NCBI RefSeq assembly: GCF_017308075.1
Contig: NZ_JAFKFX010000023.1
Span: 248,001-312,000, forward strand
DNA length: 64,000 nucleotides
From: Allobosea sp.
Lineage (GTDB): Bacteria; Pseudomonadota; Alphaproteobacteria; Rhizobiales; Beijerinckiaceae
Direction of reading: 5' to 3'
Shown here: positions 53,494 through 64,000 of the stretch, piece by piece
Layout: each line of letters opens with the position of its first letter
How positions within the stretch are numbered: position 1 is the stretch's first letter
Position numbers and translations under genes: made by a program
Notes under the pieces: generated by a model
Told to the model about the DNA's origin: nothing
Databases searched by the model: none
The model's input: the letters and a program-made list of their open reading frames with translations, nothing else

Positions 53494-54446
53494 CCCAGCA
53501 CCTTGGGCAGGGCCCACATCAGGCCGAGTCCGTTCTCGGCCAGAAGCACGGCGAAGAGCAGGAAGAGATACAGGATCGAGAAGCCGAAGAGCTGGTAGGC
53601 CGCCTTATAGGCCGCCTCGCCCTCCGTGACCTTCAGCACGCGCAGAGACAGCGCGATCATCATCAGTCCGGTCACGACCGAGACCAGGAGATAGATCGCA
53701 CCACCGAAGCCCATCAGCGCCGGCAGCACGGCGACCGGGGCCAGTACGAAGGTGTAGGCGACGATCTGGCGCCGCGTCGCGGCCGGGCCGGCGACATTGG
53801 GCAGCATCGGGATGCCGGCGCGGGCATAATCGCCGGACTTGACCAGCGCCAGGGCCCAGAAATGCGGCGGCGTCCACAGGAAGATGATCGCGAAGAGCAC
53901 GATCGAGGTCAGGCCGAAATCGCCGGTCACCACGGCTTCGCCGATCATCGGCGGGAAGGCGCCGGCGGCGCCGCCGATGACGATGTTCTGCGGCGTCGCC
54001 CGCTTCAGCCACATCGAATAGACGACGGCGTAGAAGAAGATCGTGAAGGCGAGCATCGCCGCCGAGAGCAGGTTGGCGACGAGGCCGAGCACCAGCACCG
54101 AGCCGATCGACAGCACGAGGCCGAAGGCCAGCGCTTCCTTGGCCTGGATCCGCCCGGCCGGAATCGGCCGCTGCGCGGTGCGCGTCATCACCGCGTCGAT
54201 ATCGGCGTCCCACCACATGTTGAGCGCGCCGGAAGCGCCGGCCCCGACCGAGATCGCGAGCAGGGCGGCGAAGCCGATGACCGGGTTGATCGCGCCGGGA
54301 GCGGCCACCATGCCGCCGAGCGCGGTCACGATGACGAGGAACATCACGCGCGGCTTCAGCAGCGCGAAATAGTCGCCGGCCTCCCCGGTGGAGGTCGGAA
54401 CGGCGCCGTCACGGTGCGGGGCGATCTGATCGAACGCAGCAGACAT
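53490..54446 (-). CDS. ctaB: Protoheme IX farnesyltransferase (heme o synthase)
   Basis: 318 residues, about nine membrane helices. Prenylates heme b to heme o, precursor of heme a. Motifs: YFALLKPRVMFLVIVTALGG, NMWWDADIDAVMTRTAQRPIPAG (prenyl diphosphate site, residues about 77-99), and FLWTPPHFWALAL. Start chosen at the ATG opening SAAFDQIAPH. Confidence 0.96.
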   Translation of the reverse strand: MSAAFDQIAPHRDGAVPTSTGEAGDYFALLKPRVMFLVIVTALGGMVAAPGAINPVIGFAALLAISVGAGASGALNMWWDADIDAVMTRTAQRPIPAGRIQAKEALAFGLVLSIGSVLVLGLVANLLSAAMLAFTIFFYAVVYSMWLKRATPQNIVIGGAAGAFPPMIGEAVVTGDFGLTSIVLFAIIFLWTPPHFWALALVKSGDYARAGIPMLPNVAGPAATRRQIVAYTFVLAPVAVLPALMGFGGAIYLLVSVVTGLMMIALSLRVLKVTEGEAAYKAAYQLFGFSILYLFLLFAVLLAENGLGLMWALPKVLG

Positions 54447-54565
54447 CGGTACTTGGTCTTCGTCTCGTCTCAAAGGGCCCGAAGCGGGCCGTGATTTGCA
54501 AGGAACTCCGGTGGCTGGGCGCCGCCCGCCTCCGGAAAGCCCGTTTCCAGGCTCTCGGGAGATGG

Positions 54566-54592
54566 GCGGCGGCGGGGCCGGCCCGCCGCCGC
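54566..54592. terminator. GC-rich hairpin between ctaD and ctaB
   Basis: Perfect 11-bp arms GCGGCGGCGGG and CCCGCCGCCGC with a 5-base loop, just past the ctaD stop on the minus strand. There is no T-run on that side, so partial termination or mRNA stabilisation of ctaC-ctaD is more likely than complete termination. Confidence 0.55.
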
Positions 54593-54599
54593 TTTATTC

Positions 54600-57169
<2,570 letters not shown>

Positions 57170-57530
57170 CGGTCCGACATAGCTCCTGTGATGCCGCGCC
57201 GGCCCCCGGTTCCGCCTGGGTCGGCTTGCACGCGTCCAGCCAGCCCTCGCAGGCTGACTTTCGTTCTTCGGCATTGCGATAAATCAAAGATCACGCTTGC
57301 GCCAGTGGGGCAATGATAGGCTGGCGCAAGGGCCGTGCGGCATAAGCACGCGAGGAGGTGCGGCATGAGCCGCACCTGGCCGATGGTTGCCCATGCGGCA
57401 GGTCGGCCGCGGGCATGCTTCGTCTTGACAGAAAAGGGGCCACATGGTCCCAACGCAGGTCTCGACTGGAGAGAACTCCCGGCCCCCGCCGCCGCTCGCG
57501 CGCGGCGCCCGACAGAGAGGAATGACAGGG
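57170..57530. other. Divergent gap between ctaC and ialB
   Basis: 360 bp with no convincing gene; apparent frames are shadows of ialB or lack family features. It contains the FixK/FNR-like box at 57274-57287, a perfect hairpin AGGTGCGGC-ATGA-GCCGCACCT at 57356-57377, and a TTGACA hexamer at 57425-57430 on the plus strand with no good -10 partner. Confidence 0.6.
57274..57287. promoter_or_regulatory. Candidate FixK/FNR-type box upstream of ctaC
   Basis: TTGC-N6-TCAA fits the rhizobial FixK/FnrL consensus TTG(A/C)-N6-(T/G)CAA. It is 105 bp upstream of the ctaC start. The motif has few fixed bases, so chance occurrence is possible. Confidence 0.35.
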
Positions 57531-58040
57531 ATGCGCCATCTTTTTGGCCCCGCCGCAGCAGCCCTGGCGGTCGCCGGCTGGCTCTGCGCCGCGGCGCAGC
57601 CGGCCCAGGCGCAGGGCGCGGTGCGCTCCACGCATGGCGATTGGCAGATGCGTTGCGAGGTGCCCCCCGGCGCCAAGACCGAGCAATGTGCGCTGGTTCA
57701 GAACGTCGCCGCCGAGGACAGGCCGAATCTGACCTTGCTGGCGATCGTGCTCAAGACGGCCGATCAGAAGAGCCGTCTCCTGCGCGTCGTGGCGCCGCTC
57801 GGCGTGCTGCTGCCCTCCGGCCTCGGCCTCAAGATCGATGATAAGGATATCGGCCGCGCCGGCTTCGTGCGCTGCCTGACCACCGGCTGCGTCGCGGAGG
57901 TGGTGATGGACGATACGCTGCTCGGCCAGCTCAAGGGCGGCAAGAGCGCGACATTCATCGTGTTCCAGACGCCGGAGGAAGGGGTCGGCATTCCGGTTTC
58001 GCTGAATGGATTCGGCCCCGGCGTGGAGGCCTTGCCGTGA
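57531..58040 (+). CDS. ialB: Invasion-associated locus B (IalB)-family exported protein
   Basis: 169 residues from the ATG with GAGAGG 10 bp upstream. Signal peptide AAAALAVAGWLCAAAQPAQA, then STHGDWQMRCEVP and CALVQNVAAEDRPNLTLLAIV, LLPSGLGLKIDDKDIGRAGFVRCLTTGCVAEVVMDD, which is the IalB domain with four Cys. Common in Rhizobiales envelopes and not by itself a sign of virulence. The next gene starts within its stop codon. Confidence 0.88.
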   Translation: MRHLFGPAAAALAVAGWLCAAAQPAQAQGAVRSTHGDWQMRCEVPPGAKTEQCALVQNVAAEDRPNLTLLAIVLKTADQKSRLLRVVAPLGVLLPSGLGLKIDDKDIGRAGFVRCLTTGCVAEVVMDDTLLGQLKGGKSATFIVFQTPEEGVGIPVSLNGFGPGVEALP

Positions 58041-58645
58041 TTGATATGCTTACCGGCCGCAAGGCCTGGCTCATTATGCCTGTGCTCGCCGGCGCGCTCG
58101 CCGGTTGCGGATCGTCGAGCTCCACCGGCGGGCCGAGCGCGATGCAGACATTCGGCAACATCATCGTTTTCCAGTCGACGACGCCGCCGCCCGTCGACCA
58201 GTTGCCCAAGGATCCCGAGGAAGAGTTGATCTGCCCGAGCGTGATCATCGCCGAAGGCGGGGCGGCGATCCGGGCCCAGTCGGGGCCCGACAGCGGGAGC
58301 CTGCGCCATCAGATCTCGATCCAGACGGTCGCTCGCGAATGCAAGGCCACCGGGCCGGGTGGCGGCTTCACCCTCAAGGTCGGGGTCGAGGGGCGCGTTC
58401 TGGCCGGGCCGGCCGGTGGTTCGGGCAGCCACAGCGCCACCTTGACGACGCAGGTGATCCGCAATGGCCAGGTCTTGGCCCGGCGTGCCTCGCGTGTCGG
58501 TGCGACACTCTCCTCCAGCCAGACCGGCGCCGACTTCACGCATGTCGAGGACAATATCGTCGTGCCGGCGGGCTCCGGCGAAACCGAGATCGTCGTTTCG
58601 CTCGGCACGGGCGGGGCCGATCCTGCGCGTCGCCGTCGCCGCTAG
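58037..58645 (+). CDS. Predicted lipoprotein
   Basis: 202 residues. GTG start overlaps the ialB stop (GTGA); an ATG 9 bp on is an alternative. The leader ends in a lipobox LAGC (LAGALAGCGSSSS), giving a lipid-anchored Cys near residue 24. The rest is a beta-rich domain (ICPSVIIAEGGAAIRAQSG, SIQTVARECKATG) with a basic end RRRRR. I do not recognise a family. Coupling to ialB suggests a shared envelope role. Confidence 0.8.
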   Translation: MIDMLTGRKAWLIMPVLAGALAGCGSSSSTGGPSAMQTFGNIIVFQSTTPPPVDQLPKDPEEELICPSVIIAEGGAAIRAQSGPDSGSLRHQISIQTVARECKATGPGGGFTLKVGVEGRVLAGPAGGSGSHSATLTTQVIRNGQVLARRASRVGATLSSSQTGADFTHVEDNIVVPAGSGETEIVVSLGTGGADPARRRRR

Positions 58646-58801
58646 ATCGCTGCGCGTCCGGCTGGGCGCGAAATCGCGATTCCCTTAGTTTTCAAGCATC
58701 GGGCCGGAGGTGGAAAGCCGCTTCCGGCCCGATTCGTTGGTGGTCGTCGCAGCGCGTCCGAAGCCGGCCGTGGACAGGCCGGCATCGGAGCGCCGGCTCG
58801 A

Positions 58802-58829
58802 TTGACTTAAGATAGCTCTCAGCTATTGC
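58802..58829 (+). promoter_or_regulatory. Candidate promoter of the gcv operon
   Basis: TTGACT at 58802-58807 (five of six bases) and TATTGC at 58824-58829 with a 16-bp spacer, which would start transcription just upstream of the riboswitch at about 58836. Confidence 0.45.
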
Positions 58830-58846
58830 TGCTCCAGCCGCATCAT

Positions 58847-59048
58847 CCCCGCGGGAGAGACCGGAAACGGAGCAGTCCGTTTCCGGCGCCGAAGGCGCAA
58901 CCGCCCCGGAAACGCTCAGGCAAACGGACCGCGTGGGAATTGGCGCTCTGGAAAGCGGCGAGCCGTAAAGGCTCGCCCACCGACGGGGGTAACCTTCCGG
59001 CCTGAGGCCGGTGGGGAAATCTCTCAGGTCCCGAGACAGAGGGGGCGC
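58847..59048 (+). ncRNA. Tandem glycine riboswitch
   Basis: Two adjacent aptamers. The first (58847-58937) has GCGGGAGAGA, GCCGAAGGCGCAA and CGCTCAGGCAAACGGAC, and the second (58944-59048) has GCTCTGGAAAGC, CACCGACGGGGGTAA and AATCTCTCAGGTCCCGAGA, then CAGAGGGGG. These are the conserved cores of the gcvT glycine riboswitch, both halves closed by P1 stems. It ends about 50 bases before the gcvT ATG, so it controls the operon in response to glycine, usually by switching expression on. Confidence 0.95.
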
Positions 59049-59098
59049 GCTCCGGACGATTCCGTTCGGGGCTCGCGCTCGATTCTGGAAGGGACGCC

Positions 59099-60262
59099 AT
59101 GGCTGCCGAAGCCCGAGAGGCCGACGGAAACTCCGCAAGCGCCGAGGCGCTGCTCAAGACGCCGCTTCATGCCCGCCATGTCACGCTCGGTGCCCGGATG
59201 GTGCCTTTCGCGGGCTACGACATGCCGGTGCAGTATCCCAGCGGCATCCTGACCGAGCATGTCTGGACGCGCGAGAATGCCGGGCTGTTCGACGTCTCGC
59301 ATATGGGCCAGGCCTTCCTGATTGGGCCCGATCACGAGACCACGGCGCGCGCTCTCGAGGCGCTGGTCCCCGCCGATATCGTCAATCTCCAGCTCGGCAA
59401 GCAGCGCTATACGCAGCTCCTGAACGAGGATGGCGGCATCATCGACGATCTGATGGTGACGCGCTCGGCCGATCCCGACGAAGACGGCGCGCTGCTTCTC
59501 GTCGTCAACGCCGCCTGCAAGCTCACCGATTATCCTCATATCGAAGCCCGCCTGCCGGCCAATGTGAAGCTGGTCCGGGCCGAGCATCGCGGTCTGATCG
59601 CGCTGCAGGGGCCGAAGGCGCAGGAGGCGCTGGCGGCGCTCAACCCGGAAGTCGCCGAGATGGGCTTCATGACGATGCGCACGCTCAAGCTCGGCGGCGT
59701 CAAGGCGAACGTCACCCGCTGCGGCTATACCGGCGAGGACGGCTACGAGATTTCTGCTGCCGCCGAGCGGATCGGCGAGATCTGGGATGCGCTTCTGCTG
59801 GATGGCCGGGTCAAGCCGGTCGGTCTTGGGGCCCGCGATTCCCTGCGGCTCGAGGCCGGCTTGTGCCTCTATGGCCATGACATCGACACAGCGACCTCGC
59901 CGGTCGAGGCCGGGCTGAACTGGTCGATCCAGAAGCGCCGGCGCGAGGAGGGCGGCTTCCCGGGGGCGGCCCGCATCCAGCGCGAATTTGCCGAGGGCAC
60001 GGCGCGCGTCCGTGTCGGCCTGCTGCCGGAAGGGCGCGCCCCGGCCCGCGAGGGGGCCGAGATCGCGCTCGCCGACGGCACCATTGTCGGCAAGGTCACC
60101 TCGGGCGGTTTCGGTCCGACCCTGAACGGCCCCTGTGCCATGGGCTATGTCGCCAGGGAGCATGCGGCTCCCGGTACGAAGCTCGACCTGATCGTGCGCG
60201 GCAAGCCGCTGCCGGCGACGATCGCCGCCATGCCTTTCGTTCCCAACAACTACAAGCGCTGA
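59099..60262 (+). CDS. gcvT: Glycine cleavage system T protein (aminomethyltransferase)
   Basis: 387 residues, with GGAAGGG before the ATG. Transfers the methylene group to tetrahydrofolate. Motifs: [38 protein letters not shown] and [18 protein letters not shown] ~20-residue N-terminal lead ([17 protein letters not shown]) precedes the conserved part. First gene after the riboswitch. Confidence 0.97.
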   Translation: MAAEAREADGNSASAEALLKTPLHARHVTLGARMVPFAGYDMPVQYPSGILTEHVWTRENAGLFDVSHMGQAFLIGPDHETTARALEALVPADIVNLQLGKQRYTQLLNEDGGIIDDLMVTRSADPDEDGALLLVVNAACKLTDYPHIEARLPANVKLVRAEHRGLIALQGPKAQEALAALNPEVAEMGFMTMRTLKLGGVKANVTRCGYTGEDGYEISAAAERIGEIWDALLLDGRVKPVGLGARDSLRLEAGLCLYGHDIDTATSPVEAGLNWSIQKRRREEGGFPGAARIQREFAEGTARVRVGLLPEGRAPAREGAEIALADGTIVGKVTSGGFGPTLNGPCAMGYVAREHAAPGTKLDLIVRGKPLPATIAAMPFVPNNYKR

Positions 60263-60290
60263 GCTTCACCCTATTTCGCCGGAGGAAACC

Positions 60291-60665
60291 ATGGCCGAGA
60301 CCCGCTACACCAAGGACCACGAATACATCCGCATCGAGGGCGATACCGGCACGGTCGGTATCTCCGATTTCGCCCAGGGCCAGCTCGGCGACGTCGTCTT
60401 CGTCGAGCTGCCGGCAGTCGGCAAGGCGCTGGCGAAGGGCGCCGAGGCGGCGGTCGTCGAAAGCGTCAAGGCGGCGTCGGAGGTCTATGCCCCGGTGTCC
60501 GGCGAGATCGTCGCCGTCAATAGCGAACTCGAGGCCGCTCCCGGCACGGTCAACGAGGACCCGGCCGGCAAGGGCTGGTTCGTCAAGATCAAGCTCAAGG
60601 ACCCGGCCGAGCTCGAAGGCCTGCTCAGCGAGGCCGAATACCAGGACTACGTCAAGACGCTCTGA
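60291..60665 (+). CDS. gcvH: Glycine cleavage system H protein
   Basis: 124 residues with the lipoyl-bearing Lys60 in [21 protein letters not shown]. Shuttles the aminomethyl group between P, T and L proteins. It starts 28 bp after gcvT. A composite repeat separates it from gcvPA. Confidence 0.97.
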   Translation: MAETRYTKDHEYIRIEGDTGTVGISDFAQGQLGDVVFVELPAVGKALAKGAEAAVVESVKAASEVYAPVSGEIVAVNSELEAAPGTVNEDPAGKGWFVKIKLKDPAELEGLLSEAEYQDYVKTL

Positions 60666-60668
60666 AAC

Positions 60669-60809
60669 CGTCATTCCGGGGCGGCCGCAGGCCGAGCCCG
60701 GAACCCATGACCACGACGCTTCGGAAAGAGGCGGCGCAGGTCGAACTGGCTTTCAACGACCTGAGTTCATGGGTTCCGGGCGCCTCGCTGCGCTCGGCCC
60801 CGGAATGAC
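60669..60809. repeat. Composite palindromic repeat, family B, copy 2
   Basis: Begins CGTCATTCCGGGGC and ends GGCCCCGGAATGAC, with inner complementary arms GCCCGGAACCCATGA and TCATGGGTTCCGGGC. Same family as 43991-44139. It lies inside the gcv operon, between gcvH and gcvPA, 16 bp before the gcvPA start. Confidence 0.8.
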
Positions 60810-60825
60810 CCGAGGATGCTCCAGA

Positions 60826-62166
60826 ATGCGCTATCTGCCCCTGACCGATACCGACCGTGAGGACATGCTGGCGCGCATCGGCGTGCCCGATGTCGATGCG
60901 CTCTTCTCCGATGTGCCGAAGGGCAAGCTGCTCAAGGACCCGCTCGACCTGCCGCGCGCCAAGGGCGAGCTCGAGGTCGAGCGCATCCTTGGCAAGATGT
61001 CGGCCAGGAACACGGCGGCCGGCGCAGTGCCGTTCTTCGTCGGGGCAGGGGCCTACAAGCATCATGTCCCCGCGACGGTGGACCATCTGATCCAGCGCTC
61101 GGAATTCCTGACCAGCTATACGCCCTACCAGCCCGAGATCGCCCAGGGCACGCTGCAATATCTCTTCGAGTTCCAGACCCAGATCGCGGCGCTGACCGGT
61201 ATGGAGGTCGCCAACGCCTCGATGTATGACGGCTCGACCGGCACGGCCGAGGCGGTGCTGATGGCGCACCGCGTTACGCGCCGGCGCAAGGCGGTGCTCT
61301 CCGGCGGCCTGCACCCGCACTACACCCAGGTCGTCGAGACCCTCTCCGAAATGGCCAGCGACGAGGTCGTTGCGCTCGAGGCCGACGTCCGCGCTACCGA
61401 GGACATTCTCAGTCAGATCGACGACAGCGTCTCTTGCGTCGTCGTCCAGTCGCCCGACGTCTTCGGCAATCTGCGTGACCTCAGGCCGATCGCCGAGAAG
61501 GCGCATGCCCATGGCGCGCTGCTGATCGCGGTCTTCACCGAGGTCGTCTCGCTTGGCGCGGTGGTGCCGCCAGGCGCGCAGGATGCCGACATCGTCGTCG
61601 GCGAGGGTCAGTCGATCGGCAACGCCCTGAATTTCGGCGGCCCCTATGTCGGCCTCTTCGCCGCCAAGTCGAAATATATCCGCCAGATGCCGGGCCGGCT
61701 CTGCGGCGAGACCGTCGACGCCGATGGCCGCCGCGGCTTCGTGCTCACGCTCTCGACCCGCGAGCAGCATATCCGTCGCGACAAGGCGACCTCGAACATC
61801 TGCACCAATTCCGGCCTCTGCGTGCTGGCCTTCACCATCCACATGACGCTGCTCGGCCAGGCCGGCCTCTCCCGCCTCGCCGACGTCAACCACGCCAATG
61901 CGGTGAAGCTCGCCGATGCGCTCGCCGGCGTGAAGGGCGCCGAGGTGCTGAACGAGAGCTTCTTCAACGAGTTCACCGTGAAGCTCGCCAAGCCGGCCGC
62001 CGAGGTGGTTGAGGCGATGGCTGCGAAGGGCGTGCTCGCCGGCGTGCCGGTCTCGCGTCTGCTGCCCGGCGCCGGTCTCGACGATCTCCTGATCGTCGCC
62101 AATACGGAAGTGAATACGGATGAGGATCGGGCGGCCTTCGTGGCGGCGCTCGCGGAGGTGCTGTGA
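60826..62166 (+). CDS. gcvPA: Glycine dehydrogenase subunit 1 (GcvPA)
   Basis: 446 residues, the N-terminal half of the split P protein. Motifs: [42 protein letters not shown], and [16 protein letters not shown]. It forms the PLP-dependent decarboxylase with GcvPB. Start is the ATG after the repeat; longer upstream frames are in the repeat or antisense. Confidence 0.97.
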   Translation: MRYLPLTDTDREDMLARIGVPDVDALFSDVPKGKLLKDPLDLPRAKGELEVERILGKMSARNTAAGAVPFFVGAGAYKHHVPATVDHLIQRSEFLTSYTPYQPEIAQGTLQYLFEFQTQIAALTGMEVANASMYDGSTGTAEAVLMAHRVTRRRKAVLSGGLHPHYTQVVETLSEMASDEVVALEADVRATEDILSQIDDSVSCVVVQSPDVFGNLRDLRPIAEKAHAHGALLIAVFTEVVSLGAVVPPGAQDADIVVGEGQSIGNALNFGGPYVGLFAAKSKYIRQMPGRLCGETVDADGRRGFVLTLSTREQHIRRDKATSNICTNSGLCVLAFTIHMTLLGQAGLSRLADVNHANAVKLADALAGVKGAEVLNESFFNEFTVKLAKPAAEVVEAMAAKGVLAGVPVSRLLPGAGLDDLLIVANTEVNTDEDRAAFVAALAEVL

Positions 62167-63740
62167 TGCTGAACCGTCAGGGACGCCCGACTGCCGCCGG
62201 CGAGGCCGAGAGCCGCAGCCATGAGACCTTCACCGGCAATCGCGCGCTGCAGCAGATCGAGCCGCTGATCTTCGAGATCGGCCATCGCGAATCGACCGGC
62301 GTCGACATCGAGAAGCCGGCGCCGTTCAAGAGCCGCCTCGGCAAGCACGCCCGTCAGGGCGAGATCGGCCTGCCCGGTCTCTCCGAACCCGAGGCGATGC
62401 GCCATTATGTGCGCCTCAGCCAGAAGAATTACGGCATCGACACCGGGCTCTTCCCGCTCGGTTCCTGCACGATGAAGCACAATGCCCGCCTCAACGAGAA
62501 GGTGGCGCGTCTGCCAGGCTTCTCGGACGTGCATCCGCTGCAGCCGACCTCGACCGTGCCCGGCGCGCTCGAGCTGATGCTCGAGCTCGCCCGCTATCTG
62601 ATGACGCTGACCGGCATGCCGGCGGTGGCGCTCTCGCCCAAGGCCGGCGCCCATGGCGAAGCCTGCGGCATGATGGCGATCAAGGCCGCGATCGCCGCCA
62701 AGGGCGAGGGCGCGACCCGCAATGTCGTGCTCGTGCCGGAATCGGCGCATGGCACCAATCCGGCGACGGCCGCCCTGATCGGCTTCTCGGTCAAGGCGGT
62801 CCCGGCCCGTCCCGACGGCACGGTCGCGGTCGAGGACGTCAAGGCGCTGCTCGGCCCCGAGGTCGCGGCGATCATGCTGACCAACCCGAACACCTGCGGC
62901 ATCTTCGAGCCTGAGATCGTCGAGATCGCCGCGGCGATGCACGAGGCTGGCGCCTATTTCTACTGCGACGGCGCCAATTTCAACGCCATCGTCGGCAAGG
63001 CCCGGCCGGGCGATCTCGGTGTCGACGCCATGCACATAAACCTGCACAAGACCTTCTCGACCCCGCATGGCGGTGGCGGCCCGGGCGCCGGCCCGGTCGT
63101 GCTGTCGGAGCGGCTGGCGCCTTTCGCGCCCGTGCCTTTCATCCATGTCGAGGGCGGCAAGTCGCGTCTCGTCGAGCACAAGGGCGATGCCCCCGAGGGC
63201 AACGATCCGTTCGGACGGATGACCGCCTTCCACGGCCAGATGGGCATGTATGTCCGGGCGCTCGCCTATATGCTGAGCCATGGCGCCGACGGCATGAAGC
63301 AGGCCTCGGAAGATGCGGTGCTGAACGCCAACTATATCCGCGCCAGCTTGTCCGACCTGATGTCGCTGCCCTTCCCGGACCACCCCTCAATGCATGAGGT
63401 GCTGTTCGACGATGAGTGGCTGAAGGGCACCGGCGTCTCGACGCTCGATTTCGCCAAGGCGATGATCGACGAGGGCTACCATCCGATGACTGTCTATTTC
63501 CCGCTCGTCGTCCACGGCGCCATGCTGATCGAGCCGACCGAGTCGGAGTCGAAGGCGGCGCTCGATCTCTTCGTCGCGACCCTGCGCGATCTCGCCATCG
63601 CGACCAAGGGCAACGACAAGAGCCGCTTCACCGCCGCCCCGCATCACGCCCCGATCCGTCGTCTCGACGAGACCAGAGCCGCGCGCCAGCCAGTGCTGAA
63701 ATGGGAAAAGCCCGCGCCTGTGAAGGAAGCGGCGGAATAG
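62166..63740 (+). CDS. gcvPB: Glycine dehydrogenase subunit 2 (GcvPB)
   Basis: 524 residues, carrying the PLP Lys (about residue 295) in HINLHKTFSTPHGGGGPG. SAHGTNPATAALIGF and NPNTCGIFEPEI are also characteristic. The ATG overlaps the gcvPA stop by one base (TGATG), keeping the two subunits equal; a GTG one codon earlier is possible. Confidence 0.97.
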   Translation: MLNRQGRPTAAGEAESRSHETFTGNRALQQIEPLIFEIGHRESTGVDIEKPAPFKSRLGKHARQGEIGLPGLSEPEAMRHYVRLSQKNYGIDTGLFPLGSCTMKHNARLNEKVARLPGFSDVHPLQPTSTVPGALELMLELARYLMTLTGMPAVALSPKAGAHGEACGMMAIKAAIAAKGEGATRNVVLVPESAHGTNPATAALIGFSVKAVPARPDGTVAVEDVKALLGPEVAAIMLTNPNTCGIFEPEIVEIAAAMHEAGAYFYCDGANFNAIVGKARPGDLGVDAMHINLHKTFSTPHGGGGPGAGPVVLSERLAPFAPVPFIHVEGGKSRLVEHKGDAPEGNDPFGRMTAFHGQMGMYVRALAYMLSHGADGMKQASEDAVLNANYIRASLSDLMSLPFPDHPSMHEVLFDDEWLKGTGVSTLDFAKAMIDEGYHPMTVYFPLVVHGAMLIEPTESESKAALDLFVATLRDLAIATKGNDKSRFTAAPHHAPIRRLDETRAARQPVLKWEKPAPVKEAAE

Positions 63741-63749
63741 ATTTCGCTG

Positions 63750-63776
63750 GCGGCGGGAGCGAAGAGCGCCCGCCGC
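63750..63776 (+). terminator. Hairpin after the gcv operon
   Basis: Perfect 8-bp arms GCGGCGGG and CCCGCCGC around an 11-base loop, 10 bp after the gcvPB stop, followed by TGCCCTTTCG. A probable terminator with a short T-stretch. Confidence 0.6.
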
Positions 63777-63833
63777 TGCCCTTTCGTAACCTGCTTGGGC
63801 CTGCCTTAAGGCTTCCTTGACCATGTGCGAGGA

Positions 63834-64000
63834 ATGCTTGGTTCCGTGCGTATTCTCGCACGCTGGAATCGGCTCATGCAGTGCGTTCGCCTTCGCCATT
63901 CTTTCGCCGCCGTGGTCGCCTTCGCGGCGATGCTGACGGCTTCGCGGGCCGAGGAGCCGGGCTATGGCCCGAAGACTTATGACCGGACGCTGGATGCGCT
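63834..64000 (+). CDS. Exported protein, 5' part only
   Basis: Frame from an ATG that stays open to the window end, 55 residues visible. The leader MQCVRLRHSFAAVVAFAA with cleavage near TASRA, then EEPGYGPKTYDRTLDA, looks like a signal peptide and mature start. An in-frame ATG at 63876 gives a shorter, cleaner leader. No family can be named from this fragment. Confidence 0.55.
   Translation, partial: MLGSVRILARWNRLMQCVRLRHSFAAVVAFAAMLTASRAEEPGYGPKTYDRTLDA

Noticed and set aside
57284-57453. Small minus-strand frames between ctaC and ialB
   Set aside because: No ribosome site or recognisable family, and composition unlike a protein; treated as intergenic.
61644-63383. 579-residue minus-strand frame in gcvP region
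   Set aside because: Antisense to gcvPA/gcvPB, which are unmistakable; the frame shows only low-complexity residues.

Overview
This 64-kb window is GC-rich, densely coded chromosomal DNA from an alphaproteobacterium of the Hyphomicrobiales (Rhizobiales). The gene content and order resemble Bosea and its relatives, but the genus is an inference. Supporting signs are the block ctaC-ctaD-ctaB-coxF-ctaG-ctaE-DUF983-surf1, a lipid A block with DUF4170 and DUF2093 genes, a split glycine decarboxylase (gcvPA/gcvPB) behind a tandem glycine riboswitch, a MutL with an endonuclease motif, plant-type glutamate-cysteine ligase, a LysR regulator beside a DUF1127 gene, and rhizobial-type intergenic palindromes. 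I saw no rRNA, tRNA, CRISPR array, prophage or insertion sequence.

Layout. 0-9.9 kb: the 3' end of mutL, a small GIY-YIG gene between two REP-like palindromes, rsmD-rluB, tadA with an acetyltransferase, a TSUP transporter divergent from an HTH regulator with a palindrome between them, then a minus-strand operon vapB-vapC-haloacid (fluoroacetate-type) dehalogenase-patatin in which every junction is a 4-bp overlap. 9.9-19.2 kb: purD, xseA, two exported hydrolases, and the envelope cluster cysQ-DUF4170-acyltransferase-waaA-lpxK with DUF2093. 19.4-25.4 kb: a DUF6101-like gene, ubiA, a secreted protein, rsmE, and two glutamate-cysteine-ligase-type genes side by side. 25.5-28.1 kb: a Flp pilin and three TadE/TadG-like pseudopilins, one with a large extra beta-rich domain. 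28.2-34 kb: LysR/DUF1127, DUF937, MATE and CPA2 transporters. 34-36.5 kb: ispH-thrB-rnhA. 36.6-43.3 kb: MFS, luciferase-like oxidoreductase, MarR with a membrane protein and twin operators, acetyltransferase, peroxiredoxin, DsbD-domain protein. 43.4-50.5 kb: yqgE, a large GGDEF/EAL protein, rimJ-like, M16 protease, thrC. 50.6-57.2 kb: the aa3 cytochrome c oxidase operon. 57.5-64 kb: ialB plus a lipoprotein, the riboswitch-controlled gcvT-gcvH-gcvPA-gcvPB operon, and the start of an exported protein.

Most of this is core metabolism. The less ordinary parts are the vapBC-dehalogenase-patatin operon, the GIY-YIG gene framed by REP-like repeats, the MarR twin-operator switch, the TadG-like protein with an added domain, the DUF937 protein with a calcium-loop-like motif, the GGDEF domain with a changed signature, and at least six families of intergenic palindromes, one of which supplies the end of a regulator gene and another of which splits the gcv operon.
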